Source: Janthinobacterium lividum
GTDB lineage: Bacteria; Pseudomonadota; Gammaproteobacteria; Burkholderiales; Burkholderiaceae_D
DNA: 64,000 nucleotides
NCBI RefSeq assembly: GCF_011601275.1
Contig: NZ_JAAOLY010000002.1
Coordinates: 1-64,000 of the forward strand
Direction of reading: 5' to 3'
Part shown: piece after piece, positions 9,017 through 16,958 of the stretch
Layout: the number at the start of each line of letters is the position of its first letter
Position numbering within the stretch: position 1 is the stretch's first letter
Notes under the pieces: model-generated
What the model was told of the DNA's origin: nothing
Database searches by the model: none
Seen by the model: the letters and a program-made list of their open reading frames with translations, nothing else
Position numbers and translations under genes: made by a program

Positions 9017-9807
9017 GCGTTGCCGATTGGGCCTTGCAGGCGCAGGATCTCAGTTACGCCTATCCGGGCACGGCACCCGTGTTCCAGCACGTCTCGCTGG
9101 GCGTGCGCAAGCGCGAAATCGTCTGCCTGCTGGGTGGCAGCGGTTGCGGCAAATCGAGCCTGCTGCGCGTGCTGGCCGGCTTGCAGCCGCCATCGACGGG
9201 CGAGATCCAGTTCCTCGACGCTCCCATGCGCGAACCGGACCCGCGCAGCGCCCTTGTCTTCCAGCAGGCCAGCCTCTTGCCCTGGCTGAACGTCACGGGC
9301 AACGCCGGCTTCGGCCTGGACTTCAAGCACCAGCCCAAGCTCACGCGCGAGGCGCACCAGGCGCGCGTGGCGCAAGCCATCGAAGCGGTCGGTTTGAAAG
9401 GGCGCGAAAAGCTGTATCCGTCCGCCCTGTCGGGCGGCATGGCGCAGCGCGTGGCCCTGGCCCGTGCGCTGGCGCGCGAACCGGAACTGCTGTTCGCCGA
9501 CGAACCGTTTTCCGCCCTTGATGCCATCACGCGCGCCGAGATGCAGTCGTTGCTGGTCGACGTGGTGCACCGCTGGCACACGGCCGTGCTGCTCGTCACG
9601 CACGATATCGACGAAGCGATCCTCGTAGCCGACCGCATCTTGCTCATGGGCGGCAAGCCGGGCAACATCGTGCGCGAATGGCCCGTCGCCATCGACCAGC
9701 CACGGATCGGCCACAGCGCCGACGTCATCGCCCTGAAGATGGACATCCTCGACGCCCTGCAGGCGCTGCAAAAGCAGGATCAAGCACCCGCCTTCGCTCA
9801 CATTTAA
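9013..9807 (+). CDS. ABC transporter ATPase, nitrate/sulfonate/taurine type
   Basis: 264 residues starting at the ATG inside the ATGA overlap with the preceding gene. Walker A GGSGCGKSS (41-49), Q-loop FQQASLLPWL, signature LSGGMAQR (139-146) and Walker B LLFADEP (159-165) are intact. The sequence resembles SsuB/TauB/NrtD-type ATPases that energise uptake of small anions. The binding protein and permease follow at once, so a complete importer is encoded. Confidence 0.92.
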   Translation: MSVADWALQAQDLSYAYPGTAPVFQHVSLGVRKREIVCLLGGSGCGKSSLLRVLAGLQPPSTGEIQFLDAPMREPDPRSALVFQQASLLPWLNVTGNAGFGLDFKHQPKLTREAHQARVAQAIEAVGLKGREKLYPSALSGGMAQRVALARALAREPELLFADEPFSALDAITRAEMQSLLVDVVHRWHTAVLLVTHDIDEAILVADRILLMGGKPGNIVREWPVAIDQPRIGHSADVIALKMDILDALQALQKQDQAPAFAHI

Positions 9808-9824
9808 TCGACCGGAACATTCCC

Positions 9825-11069
9825 ATGACATTCGAAGACCACAACAAACCCCTGCACATCTGCGCCTCGTCCGATTGCGACTGCGGCCTGACGCGGCGCG
9901 ACTTCCTGCGCATGTCGGCCCTGGCCACGGCCAGCGTCGCCTCACCCCTGCTGTTCGCGGGCGACGCCATGGCTCAGCAAGGCCCGAAAGGCGACGACCA
10001 GCCCGTCAAAATCGGCTACCTGCCCATCACCGACGCCACCCCGCTGCTCGTCGCCCACGCCCGCAAGCTGTTCGAAGCGGAAGGCTTGCAGGCGGAAACG
10101 CCACGGCTGTTCCGCAGCTGGGCGCAGATCATCGAAGCCTTCGTCGCCGGCCAGGTCAACGTCATTCACTTGCTGTCGCCGGCCACCCTGTGGGTGCGCT
10201 ACGGCGCCAAGTTCCCCGCCAAGGTCGTCGCCTGGAACCACGTCAACGGTTCCGCGCTGACGGTGGCCAACGAGATCAACAAGGTTTCCGACCTGGGCGG
10301 ACACACGGTCGCCATCCCGTTCTGGTACTCGATCCACAACATCCTGCTGCAGCAGATCCTGTCCTCGAATGGCTTGACGCCGGTCACGCGCGCGCGCAAC
10401 GCGGCCATCAAGCCGAATGAAGTCAACCTGATCGTGCTGGCGCCGGCCGAAATGGTCTCGGCCCTGGCCAGCAAATCGATTGCCGGCTACATCGTGGCGG
10501 AACCCTTCAATGCGGCGGCGGAAAACGCCGGCATCGGCAAGATCCTGCGCTTCTCGGGCGACGTGTGGAAGAACCATGCGTGCTGCGTCACCTTCCTCTC
10601 GGAGCGCGACATCAACACGCGTCCAGAATGGGCGCAAAAGGTCACCAACGCCATCGTCAAGGCGCAGCTGTGGACGCGCTCGAACCAGGTCGACACGGCC
10701 AAGCTGCTGTCGAACGTGGGCGAGCACCGCTACACGCCGCATCCGCTGCAAGTGCTGACCAAGGTGCTGGCCACCACCGATTACGCCGGCTACGAAAAGC
10801 AGGGCCTGGTCGTGCACAAGAACTGGCAGCAGCGCCGCATCGACTTCCAGCCGTATCCGTTCGCCTCGTACACGGAAGAACTGGTGCGCGCCATCGGCCG
10901 CACCAAGGTCGAGGGCGATACACGCTTCCTGGCCAACCTCGATCCGAAGTTCGCCGCGCGCGACCTGGTCGATGACCGCTTCGTGCGCAAGGCCATCACG
11001 GCAGTCGGCGGTCCGGCCGCTTTCGGCTTGCCGGCCAATCTGCTGCGCAGCGAAACCGTGGCGGTCTGA
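9825..11069 (+). CDS. ABC transporter substrate-binding protein with Tat signal
   Basis: 414-residue periplasmic binding protein of the NMT1/NrtA/SsuA class. The N-terminus reads HICASSDCDCGLTRRDFLRM: three cysteines precede a twin-arginine motif (RRDFLR, 24-29), then a hydrophobic stretch and a likely cleavage after FAGDAMA (residue 50). Tat export suggests folding, or cofactor or metal binding, before secretion. The mature part begins QPVKIGYLPITDATPLLVA. The start at 9825 has a clear context after the ATPase stop; the frame is open upstream without family similarity. The ligand cannot be named from sequence. Confidence 0.88.
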   Translation: MTFEDHNKPLHICASSDCDCGLTRRDFLRMSALATASVASPLLFAGDAMAQQGPKGDDQPVKIGYLPITDATPLLVAHARKLFEAEGLQAETPRLFRSWAQIIEAFVAGQVNVIHLLSPATLWVRYGAKFPAKVVAWNHVNGSALTVANEINKVSDLGGHTVAIPFWYSIHNILLQQILSSNGLTPVTRARNAAIKPNEVNLIVLAPAEMVSALASKSIAGYIVAEPFNAAAENAGIGKILRFSGDVWKNHACCVTFLSERDINTRPEWAQKVTNAIVKAQLWTRSNQVDTAKLLSNVGEHRYTPHPLQVLTKVLATTDYAGYEKQGLVVHKNWQQRRIDFQPYPFASYTEELVRAIGRTKVEGDTRFLANLDPKFAARDLVDDRFVRKAITAVGGPAAFGLPANLLRSETVAV

Positions 11070-11071
11070 CA

Positions 11072-11836
11072 ATGGCAAGCAAGTTGTTTACGAAGTTCGG
11101 CCTGCCCCTGGTGGGGCTGGCCTGTGCCTTGCTGCTGTGGTCCATGGGCGTGACGGCGCTGGAGAAATCCACGCCCATCGCCACCGCTTTTGCGCCCTTG
11201 CCCACGGCGCTGGCGTTCAAGGAGATGCTGGGCGGCGCGGATATCTGGCTGCACGTAGTCTTGAGCCTGCAACGGGTGGCCGTGGGCCTGGGACTGGCCA
11301 TCGTCATCGGCGTGCCGCTCGGCGTGTTGGTGGCCATGTCGAAGAGCTTTTCCGGCGCGGCCATGCCGCTGTTCCAGCTGCTGCGCATGATTTCACCGCT
11401 GTCGTGGATGCCGATTGCCGTGATGGTGCTCGGCGTCGGCGACGCGCCCGTGTACTTCCTGCTGGCGTTTGCGGCCGTCTGGCCGATTTTGCTCAATACG
11501 GCGGCCGGCGTGGCGCGGCTCGATCCGAACTGGCTGCTGCTGGCGCGCAGCCTGTCGGCCACGCGCAGCGAAATCGTCTTCAAGGTGATTTTGCCGGGCA
11601 TCACGGCCGATATCCTGACGGGCGTGCGCCTGGCCATCGGCATCATCTGGATCGTACTGGTGCCGGCGGAAATGCTGGGCGTGTCGGCGGGCCTCGGCTA
11701 CTTCATCCTCGACACGCGCGACCGCCTCGCGTATTCGGAACTGATGGCCGCCATCGTGCTGATCGGCATACTCGGCTTCATTCTCGACTACCTGGCCCGC
11801 GCCGCGCATGCGCGCTGGCTGCACGTCAAAAATTAA
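11072..11836 (+). CDS. ABC transporter permease, nitrate/sulfonate/taurine type
   Basis: 254-residue inner-membrane permease with about six hydrophobic segments and the binding-protein-dependent transport signature around residues 160-195 (SLSATRSEIVFKVILPGI then GVRLAIGIIWIVLVPAEML). It begins 2 bases after the binding-protein stop and ends the operon. Its stop overlaps the stop of the convergent acyltransferase gene by 3 bases (11834-11836 against 11833-11835). Confidence 0.92.
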   Translation: MASKLFTKFGLPLVGLACALLLWSMGVTALEKSTPIATAFAPLPTALAFKEMLGGADIWLHVVLSLQRVAVGLGLAIVIGVPLGVLVAMSKSFSGAAMPLFQLLRMISPLSWMPIAVMVLGVGDAPVYFLLAFAAVWPILLNTAAGVARLDPNWLLLARSLSATRSEIVFKVILPGITADILTGVRLAIGIIWIVLVPAEMLGVSAGLGYFILDTRDRLAYSELMAAIVLIGILGFILDYLARAAHARWLHVKN

Positions 11837-12579
11837 GCGGCCTTCTCCAGCGGCAGCGCGGCGGCCACGGCCGCCTGCGTTGCCGCCGCCAGTTCGCGCC
11901 GGTGCGCGCCTGTCATCGCCACGGGAGCCAGACAGGTCAAAAGCGCCGTGATCGGCGGGCCGCTCAGAATCGCCACCATGCTTTGCGCAAAGCTCATGTC
12001 GCCGATAAAGTCGACGGCGTGATGCAAGGCCCCCTTGTCATCCACATACACGAGCGCGAACGGCTGTACCGGCACTTGCGCGTCGATGGCCGCCTCGAAC
12101 AGGTTGGCGTGGAACGGCAGGATCTGACCTTGCGCGGCGGTCGTGCCTTCGGGGAAGAACGCAATGCGTTCGCCCGCCGTCAATTTATCCACCAGGCCTT
12201 GGAAGATCAGACGCAGATCGCGCTTGCTGCCGCGCGAAATGAAGATGGTGCCGGCGCGCCCCGCCAGCCAGCCCAAGATCGGCCAGGCGCGGATTTCCGC
12301 CTTGGCGACGAAACGGCAAGGGTGGACGGCGTTGATGACGAAGATGTCGAGCCACGAAACGTGGTTCGCCACCACCATCGCATGATCGAGTGCCGGCACG
12401 CTGTCTGCCGGCTGCGCCACGTGCACGCCGCAGATGTCGAGCAGCTGCGTCGACCAGCGGCGGATGCGCCGGTTGCGTCCCTCCAGGTCCAGCCAGGGAA
12501 AGAGCACGGCGCTCTTGGCCATGCCGCAGCTCAGGTGAATGGCGATGCGCACGAGGCGCCAGGTAAGCAGAAGTTTCAA
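11833..12579 (-). CDS. plsC: Lysophospholipid (1-acylglycerol-3-phosphate) acyltransferase
   Basis: PlsC-family acyltransferase, 248 residues, using acyl-ACP or acyl-CoA to acylate lysophosphatidic acid or a related lipid at the inner membrane. The NHVSWLD block (72-78; HX4D catalytic motif) and FPEGT (142-146) are present, with a hydrophobic N-terminus. It lies downstream of pyrC' on the same strand, separated by a REP-like element. Exact lipid substrate is uncertain because several PlsC paralogues usually coexist. Confidence 0.85.
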   Translation of the reverse strand: MKLLLTWRLVRIAIHLSCGMAKSAVLFPWLDLEGRNRRIRRWSTQLLDICGVHVAQPADSVPALDHAMVVANHVSWLDIFVINAVHPCRFVAKAEIRAWPILGWLAGRAGTIFISRGSKRDLRLIFQGLVDKLTAGERIAFFPEGTTAAQGQILPFHANLFEAAIDAQVPVQPFALVYVDDKGALHHAVDFIGDMSFAQSMVAILSGPPITALLTCLAPVAMTGAHRRELAAATQAAVAAALPLEKAA

Positions 12580-12614
12580 ATGACACCAAGGTTGGAAGCA
12601 AATCCATACAGCCG

Positions 12615-12710
12615 CGTAGGTCGGCTTAGCTGCGCCGGTGAGGTGCTGCGTAAGCCGACAGGAGCCGCCATGGACTTGTCGGATGACGCGTACCGCTAAT
12701 CCGACCTACG
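12615..12710. repeat. REP-like composite element (copy B)
   Basis: Outer arms CGTAGGTCGGCTTAGC (12615-12630) and GCTAATCCGACCTACG (12695-12710) are inverted repeats with one mismatch. Inside lies a second, poorer inverted pair (TAAGCCGACA and TTGTCGGATGACGCG). It sits between plsC and pyrC', both on the minus strand. It shares the GTCGG-TTA core with the other copies and looks like two palindromes joined. Confidence 0.7.
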
Positions 12711-12726
12711 GCTCCGATACAAATAA

Positions 12727-14028
12727 TTAACGCTGAAACGCCACCTGTCCGGCAACGATGGTCGCCTTGACGATGCCGCTCAGCTCATAGCCGAGGAAAG
12801 GCGTGTGCTTGCCCTGGCTGGCCAGCGAGGCCGACGACACGGTCCAGCGCGCGGCGGGATCGAAGACGCAGATGTCGGCCGCTTCGCCCACGGCCAGGCT
12901 GCCGGCCGGGATGCCGGCGACCCGAGCCGCATCGGACGTGACCTTGGCCACGGCGCGCGCCAGGGGACGGGCGCCCGCTTGCGGCTGCGCCAGCGCGTAG
13001 TCATCGGCCCATTTCAGGGCCAGCGACAGCAGCAATTCCAGGCCCGTGGCGCCAGGCGACGCTTCGCCGAACGGCAGCAGTTTTTCATCGTCGTCGACAG
13101 GCGTGTGGTCCGAGCACATGGCGTCGACCGTGCCGTCAAGCAGGCCGGCGCGGATCGCATCGCGGTCGCGCTGGCTGCGGAACGGCGGCGTGACCCTGGC
13201 GTTCGGGTCGAAGAAGCCGATATCGGCGTCCGTCAGGTGCACATGGTGCACGCCCACGTCGCAGGTGACGGGGAGACCTTCGGCTTTGGCAGCGCGGATC
13301 AGTTCCAGGCCGGCGCTTGAGGAGATGCGGCACAGGTGCACGCGCGCGCGGCTGGCGCGCATCAATTCGAAAATCGTGTGCAGGGCGATGGTTTCGGACA
13401 TCACGGGCACGCCGGACAAGCCCAGGCGCGACGCCAGCGGGCCGCTGTGGGCGATGCCGCCACGGCCGATATGCGGGTCTTGCGGGCGCAGCCAGACGGT
13501 GTAGCCGAAGGTGTTCGCGTACTGCATGGCGCGCAGCAGAACGGTCGTGTCTTCGATCGGCTCTTCCGCCTGCGCGAAGCCGATGCAGCCTGCTTCCGTC
13601 AGTTCCGCCATTTCCGTCAGTGACTTGCCTTTCAAGCCCATGGTCAGTGCGCCCAGCGGGTGCACGTGGGCCTTGTTCTGCGTCTTGGCGCGGTATTTCA
13701 GCATCTCGACCAGGCCCGGCTCGTCCAGCACGGGATCGGTGTCGGGCGGGCAGACCAGGCTCGTGACGCCGCCTTGCAGCGCCGCCTGCAGTTCCGATTC
13801 CAGGGTCGCCTTGTATTCGTAGCCCGGCTCGCGCAGGCGCGCGGACAGGTCGACCAGGCCGGGGGAAACCACCAGGCCGGCCGCGTCAAAGGTCGTGTCG
13901 GCAGTGAAGCCGGCCGGGGCGCTGCCCACGGCCAATACCTTGCCGTCGGCGATAAACAGGTCTTGCAAGCCATCGATGCCGTTGGCAGGGTCGATCAGGT
14001 GGCCGTTCTTGATATGTAGTGTCGTCAT
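12727..14028 (-). CDS. pyrC': Inactive dihydroorotase-like PyrC' subunit
   Basis: 433-residue type I dihydroorotase homologue. Its metal ligands are missing. The HxH of the active enzyme (VDxHxHLREPG) reads VDLSARLREPG (Ser62, Arg64). The segment expected to hold the bridging Asp/Lys reads FAQAEEP, the next His block reads VWLRPQD, and the AHxS block reads LCRISS. Only the late DH pair (CSDHTP, about 307) remains. Loss of catalysis fits the PyrC' proteins that scaffold aspartate transcarbamoylase in Pseudomonas (established for that genus). Encoded 24 bases after pyrB, it is most likely a structural ATCase subunit; an active pyrC should exist elsewhere. Confidence 0.88.
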   Translation of the reverse strand: MTTLHIKNGHLIDPANGIDGLQDLFIADGKVLAVGSAPAGFTADTTFDAAGLVVSPGLVDLSARLREPGYEYKATLESELQAALQGGVTSLVCPPDTDPVLDEPGLVEMLKYRAKTQNKAHVHPLGALTMGLKGKSLTEMAELTEAGCIGFAQAEEPIEDTTVLLRAMQYANTFGYTVWLRPQDPHIGRGGIAHSGPLASRLGLSGVPVMSETIALHTIFELMRASRARVHLCRISSSAGLELIRAAKAEGLPVTCDVGVHHVHLTDADIGFFDPNARVTPPFRSQRDRDAIRAGLLDGTVDAMCSDHTPVDDDEKLLPFGEASPGATGLELLLSLALKWADDYALAQPQAGARPLARAVAKVTSDAARVAGIPAGSLAVGEAADICVFDPAARWTVSSASLASQGKHTPFLGYELSGIVKATIVAGQVAFQR

Positions 14029-14052
14029 GCTCGCTTACTCGTCCTTGGGCTA

Positions 14053-15018
14053 TCAGCCCTGATTACCAGCCAAAATACTCATCACCGCCATGCGCACGGC
14101 GATACCGAACGTCACCTGCGGCAGGATCACCGCCTGCGGACCGTCGGCCACGGCCGAATCGATTTCCACGCCGCGGTTCATCGGGCCCGGATGCATGACG
14201 ATGGCGTCCGGTTTCGCCAGCGCCAGGCGCTCGGGCGTGAGGCCGTAGCTCTTGAAGTATTCCTGCGCCGACGGCAGCAGCGCGCCGCTCATGCGTTCAT
14301 TTTGCAAACGCAGCATGATGATCACGTCGACGCCTTTTAAGCCTTCATCCATGTTGGTGAAGGTGCGCACGCCCATCTGTTCCAGGCCGCCCGGCAGCAG
14401 GGTGTGCGGGCCGATGGCGCGCACTTCCGGCACGCCCAGGGTGGTCAGCGCGTGAATGTCGGAACGGGCCACCCGGCTGTGCAAAATGTCGCCCACGATG
14501 GCCACCGTCAAATTGGTGAAATCCTTCTTGTAGTGGCGGATCGTGTACATGTCGAGCAAACCCTGGGTCGGATGCGCATGGCGTCCGTCGCCCGCGTTGA
14601 CGACGTGGACGTGCGGCTGCTTGGTGTCGATCAGGTGCTTGGCGATCAGGTAGGGCGCGCCCGACTGCGCGTGGCGCACGACGAACATGTCGGCATGCAT
14701 GGCCGACAGGTTGTCGATGGTGTCGAGCAGGGACTCGCCCTTGCTGGCCGACGAGGCCTGGATGTTCAGGTTGATGACGTCGGCCGACAGGCGCTTCGAG
14801 GCGATTTCAAAGGTGGTGCGGGTGCGCGTGGAGTTTTCAAAAAACAGGTTGAAAACGCTCTTGCCGCGCATCAGCGGCACCTTTTTCACGTCGCGGTCGG
14901 AAATGCCGACGAACGAGGAAGCGGTATCGAGAATATGGTTGACGATAGACTTCGGCAAGCCTTCAATCGTCAGCAGATGTTGCAGTTCGCCGTGTTTATT
15001 CAGTTGCGGATTAAGCAT
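14053..15018 (-). CDS. pyrB: Aspartate carbamoyltransferase catalytic subunit
   Basis: Condenses carbamoyl phosphate and aspartate, the committed pyrimidine step. The carbamoyl-phosphate loop [13 protein letters not shown] spans 59-71, and the HPTQ motif 149-152 lies in [17 protein letters not shown]. 321 residues. The start overlaps the pyrR stop by 8 bases, giving translational coupling. With the dead dihydroorotase next to it, the enzyme is probably the class A dodecameric PyrB-PyrC' complex. No pyrI is nearby. Confidence 0.96.
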   Translation of the reverse strand: MLNPQLNKHGELQHLLTIEGLPKSIVNHILDTASSFVGISDRDVKKVPLMRGKSVFNLFFENSTRTRTTFEIASKRLSADVINLNIQASSASKGESLLDTIDNLSAMHADMFVVRHAQSGAPYLIAKHLIDTKQPHVHVVNAGDGRHAHPTQGLLDMYTIRHYKKDFTNLTVAIVGDILHSRVARSDIHALTTLGVPEVRAIGPHTLLPGGLEQMGVRTFTNMDEGLKGVDVIIMLRLQNERMSGALLPSAQEYFKSYGLTPERLALAKPDAIVMHPGPMNRGVEIDSAVADGPQAVILPQVTFGIAVRMAVMSILAGNQG

Positions 15019-15550
15019 GGTGGGTATCTATGGTGAGCGTGAATTTTCCATCGTCGGCTTGCTTCAGGACCAGGGCCTGGCCCGGCGGCACGGCAGTGAA
15101 GGCGGCCACGAAATCGGCGGCCACCGGCAGCTGGCGTTCGCCGCGGTCGACCAGGGCGGCCAGCATGATCTTGGCCGGGCGGCCATAGTCGAACAATTCA
15201 TTGATGGCCGCGCGCGTCGTGCGGCCCGTGTACAGCACGTCGTCGACCAGCAGGATGGTGGCGCCGGCCACGTCAAAGCTGATCTGCGTTGGCTTGACGT
15301 CCGCATGCAAGCCTTTCTGGGCGAAGTCGTCGCGGTAGAACGAGACGTCGAGCACGCCCAGGCGGTCGAGCAGGTTCAGGTCGCGCGCCAGGCGTTCGGC
15401 CAGCCAGGCGCCGCCCGAATGGATGCCGACGATGGCCACGTTGGGGATGCCCGCCAGGCCGCTCTGCACTTGCTGCAGCAAGACCGCGTACAGGGCCTCG
15501 GCGTCGAGTTGGGATGGATTCGTAGGATGCGGCATAGAGTTCTTAATCAT
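15011..15550 (-). CDS. pyrR: PyrR: uracil phosphoribosyltransferase/pyr operon regulator
   Basis: 179-residue type I phosphoribosyltransferase with PRPP loop [14 protein letters not shown] (99-112). In Bacillus PyrR attenuates pyr mRNA; in Pseudomonas it is reported to act with different features, so its role here may be UPRTase, regulator or both. An alternative in-frame ATG at 15535 would shorten it by 5 residues. It follows ruvX by 24 bases and overlaps pyrB. I did not find a clear PyrR-type anti-antiterminator in the short gaps of this operon. Confidence 0.92.
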   Translation of the reverse strand: MIKNSMPHPTNPSQLDAEALYAVLLQQVQSGLAGIPNVAIVGIHSGGAWLAERLARDLNLLDRLGVLDVSFYRDDFAQKGLHADVKPTQISFDVAGATILLVDDVLYTGRTTRAAINELFDYGRPAKIMLAALVDRGERQLPVAADFVAAFTAVPPGQALVLKQADDGKFTLTIDTHHA

Positions 15551-15574
15551 TCAGGGAGGGAGTCTAGGGTCAGA

Positions 15575-15973
15575 TTAATAATTCGCGTCGAAATACTGTT
15601 GCAGGATGATGGCGGCGGCGCGGTCGTCGATGACTTCGCCGCGCTTGGCGGCGATGACGGCCGATGAATAGCGCTCATCGACCAGTTCCACGGGCAGGTT
15701 GAAGCGGCCATGCACCTGGTTGGCGAAACGGCGGCAGCGCGCGCTCATCTCGTGTTCCGTGCCATCGGGATGGCTGGGCAAGCCCACCACAATGCGGCTC
15801 GCTCCCCACTCCTTGATCAGGCTATCGATGGCGGCAAACTTCGGCTCGTTCGCCGTGGCCGTGATCACGCTGAGCGGCGTGGCCTGGCAAATCATGGTAT
15901 TGCCGATGGCCACGCCGATGCGTTTCAAGCCGAAATCGAAGGCAAGGATGGTGTCGATGGCGTCTCCGCTCAT
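15575..15973 (-). CDS. ruvX: Holliday junction resolvase-like protein RuvX (YqgF)
   Basis: 132 residues with an RNase H-like fold. The N-terminal AFDFGLKRIGVAIG holds the first catalytic Asp (13), ELVDERYSS holds the middle acid, and DDRAAAIILQQYFD ends the protein. Known roles in the family are 16S rRNA 5'-end maturation and possible junction resolution. The start overlaps the yqgE stop by 4 bases (ATGA), the usual yqgE-ruvX pairing. Confidence 0.94.
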   Translation of the reverse strand: MSGDAIDTILAFDFGLKRIGVAIGNTMICQATPLSVITATANEPKFAAIDSLIKEWGASRIVVGLPSHPDGTEHEMSARCRRFANQVHGRFNLPVELVDERYSSAVIAAKRGEVIDDRAAAIILQQYFDANY

Positions 15974-16617
15974 GCGTGGCCAGCCTCGCTTGCCAGCATG
16001 AGGGGATCGATACCGAGCAGCTTGATGGCCGCCACGTAGCGCTGCTCGATGGGGAAATCGAACAGGATGTCGGCCGAGGCGCCCACCGTCAGCCAGCCGT
16101 TGCGGCCGATCTCGTCTTCCAGCTGGCCCGGGCTCCAGCCCGAGTAGCCGATCGAGACGAGCATGCGCTCGGGACCATCGCCCTTGGCGACGGCTTCGAG
16201 CACGTCGATCGAGGTGGTAAACGCCACTTCATCGGTCACCGTCAGCGACGAGGAATAGCGCGCGCCCGGCGTGTGCAGCACGAAGCCGCGGTCGTCCTGC
16301 ACGGGGCCGCCGAACATGATCGGTTCGTTGATGATGGGCGTATCGCTGCCGGCCGCCAGTTTCAGGTCGATGCGGTCGAACAACACTTCCATGGTCATGT
16401 CGGTGGGTTTGTTGATGACGACGCCCAGGACGCCGTTTTCATTGTGTTCACACACGTAGACGACCGTGCCGCCGAAGATCGGATCTTGCATGGCCGGCAT
16501 CGCAATGAGGAAATGGTTGGCCAGATTCAGGGTGGAGGAACCGGTCGCGGCCGGTTCTCCCACACCCTGCATCAAACGATGTCCTGGTAGAGTCTGGTCG
16601 ATTTTACTCTTTTTCAT
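15970..16617 (-). CDS. YqgE/AlgH family protein
   Basis: 215-residue DUF179 protein. Conserved core: LANHFLIAMPAMQDPIFGGTVVYVCEHN is split by the typical F-G turn, followed by GVLGVVINKPTDMTMEVLF and GGPVQDDRGFVLHT. Function is unknown in detail; it was linked to alginate control in Pseudomonas. The first 28 residues precede family homology, so an internal Met (16) may be the real start. It is the first gene of yqgE-ruvX-pyrR-pyrB-pyrC'. Confidence 0.9.
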   Translation of the reverse strand: MKKSKIDQTLPGHRLMQGVGEPAATGSSTLNLANHFLIAMPAMQDPIFGGTVVYVCEHNENGVLGVVINKPTDMTMEVLFDRIDLKLAAGSDTPIINEPIMFGGPVQDDRGFVLHTPGARYSSSLTVTDEVAFTTSIDVLEAVAKGDGPERMLVSIGYSGWSPGQLEDEIGRNGWLTVGASADILFDFPIEQRYVAAIKLLGIDPLMLASEAGHA

Positions 16618-16958
16618 ACGCGATGCTCTCTCTGTGGGCTTGCTGGCAAGTCTCGCTTACCCCGCTATCGTACGCCTGGCACAAGCTGCCGCGAATCTTG
16701 GGCGGCGCGCACCGTGATGCCAGGCGTTATTCTTGTTATGTTATAAATTAATGATCAATTCGCTATGCTTGCGGGCGCATTTCGATGCCAATTGTAAAAT
16801 CGATTGCAAAATCGCTGTCGCACATAAAGCGCCACGAACATACCCGGTAGTTTACACTGAATTGCCGCCGCAGCGACGCCAAAGGCATGACGCGAGCGGC
16901 CATAAAGCCCTGTTGGCGGCAAAAAATAGCCTATCTTTGACACTGAACACGCGAAATA
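16618..16958. promoter_or_regulatory. Divergent intergenic region yqgE / photolyase
   Basis: 341 bases that must hold the promoter of the yqgE-pyrC' operon (minus) and of the photolyase gene (plus). It includes an AT-rich block (TTATGTTATAAATTAATGAT around 16735-16754) and a tandem 12-base repeat at 16791-16814. I see no convincing gene and no clear -35/-10 pair. Confidence 0.5.
16791..16814. repeat. Two-copy 12-base tandem repeat
   Basis: ATTGTAAAATCG followed directly by ATTGCAAAATCG, one mismatch, in the divergent promoter region 145 bases before the photolyase start. It may be a paired binding site, or chance in AT-rich DNA. Confidence 0.45.
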
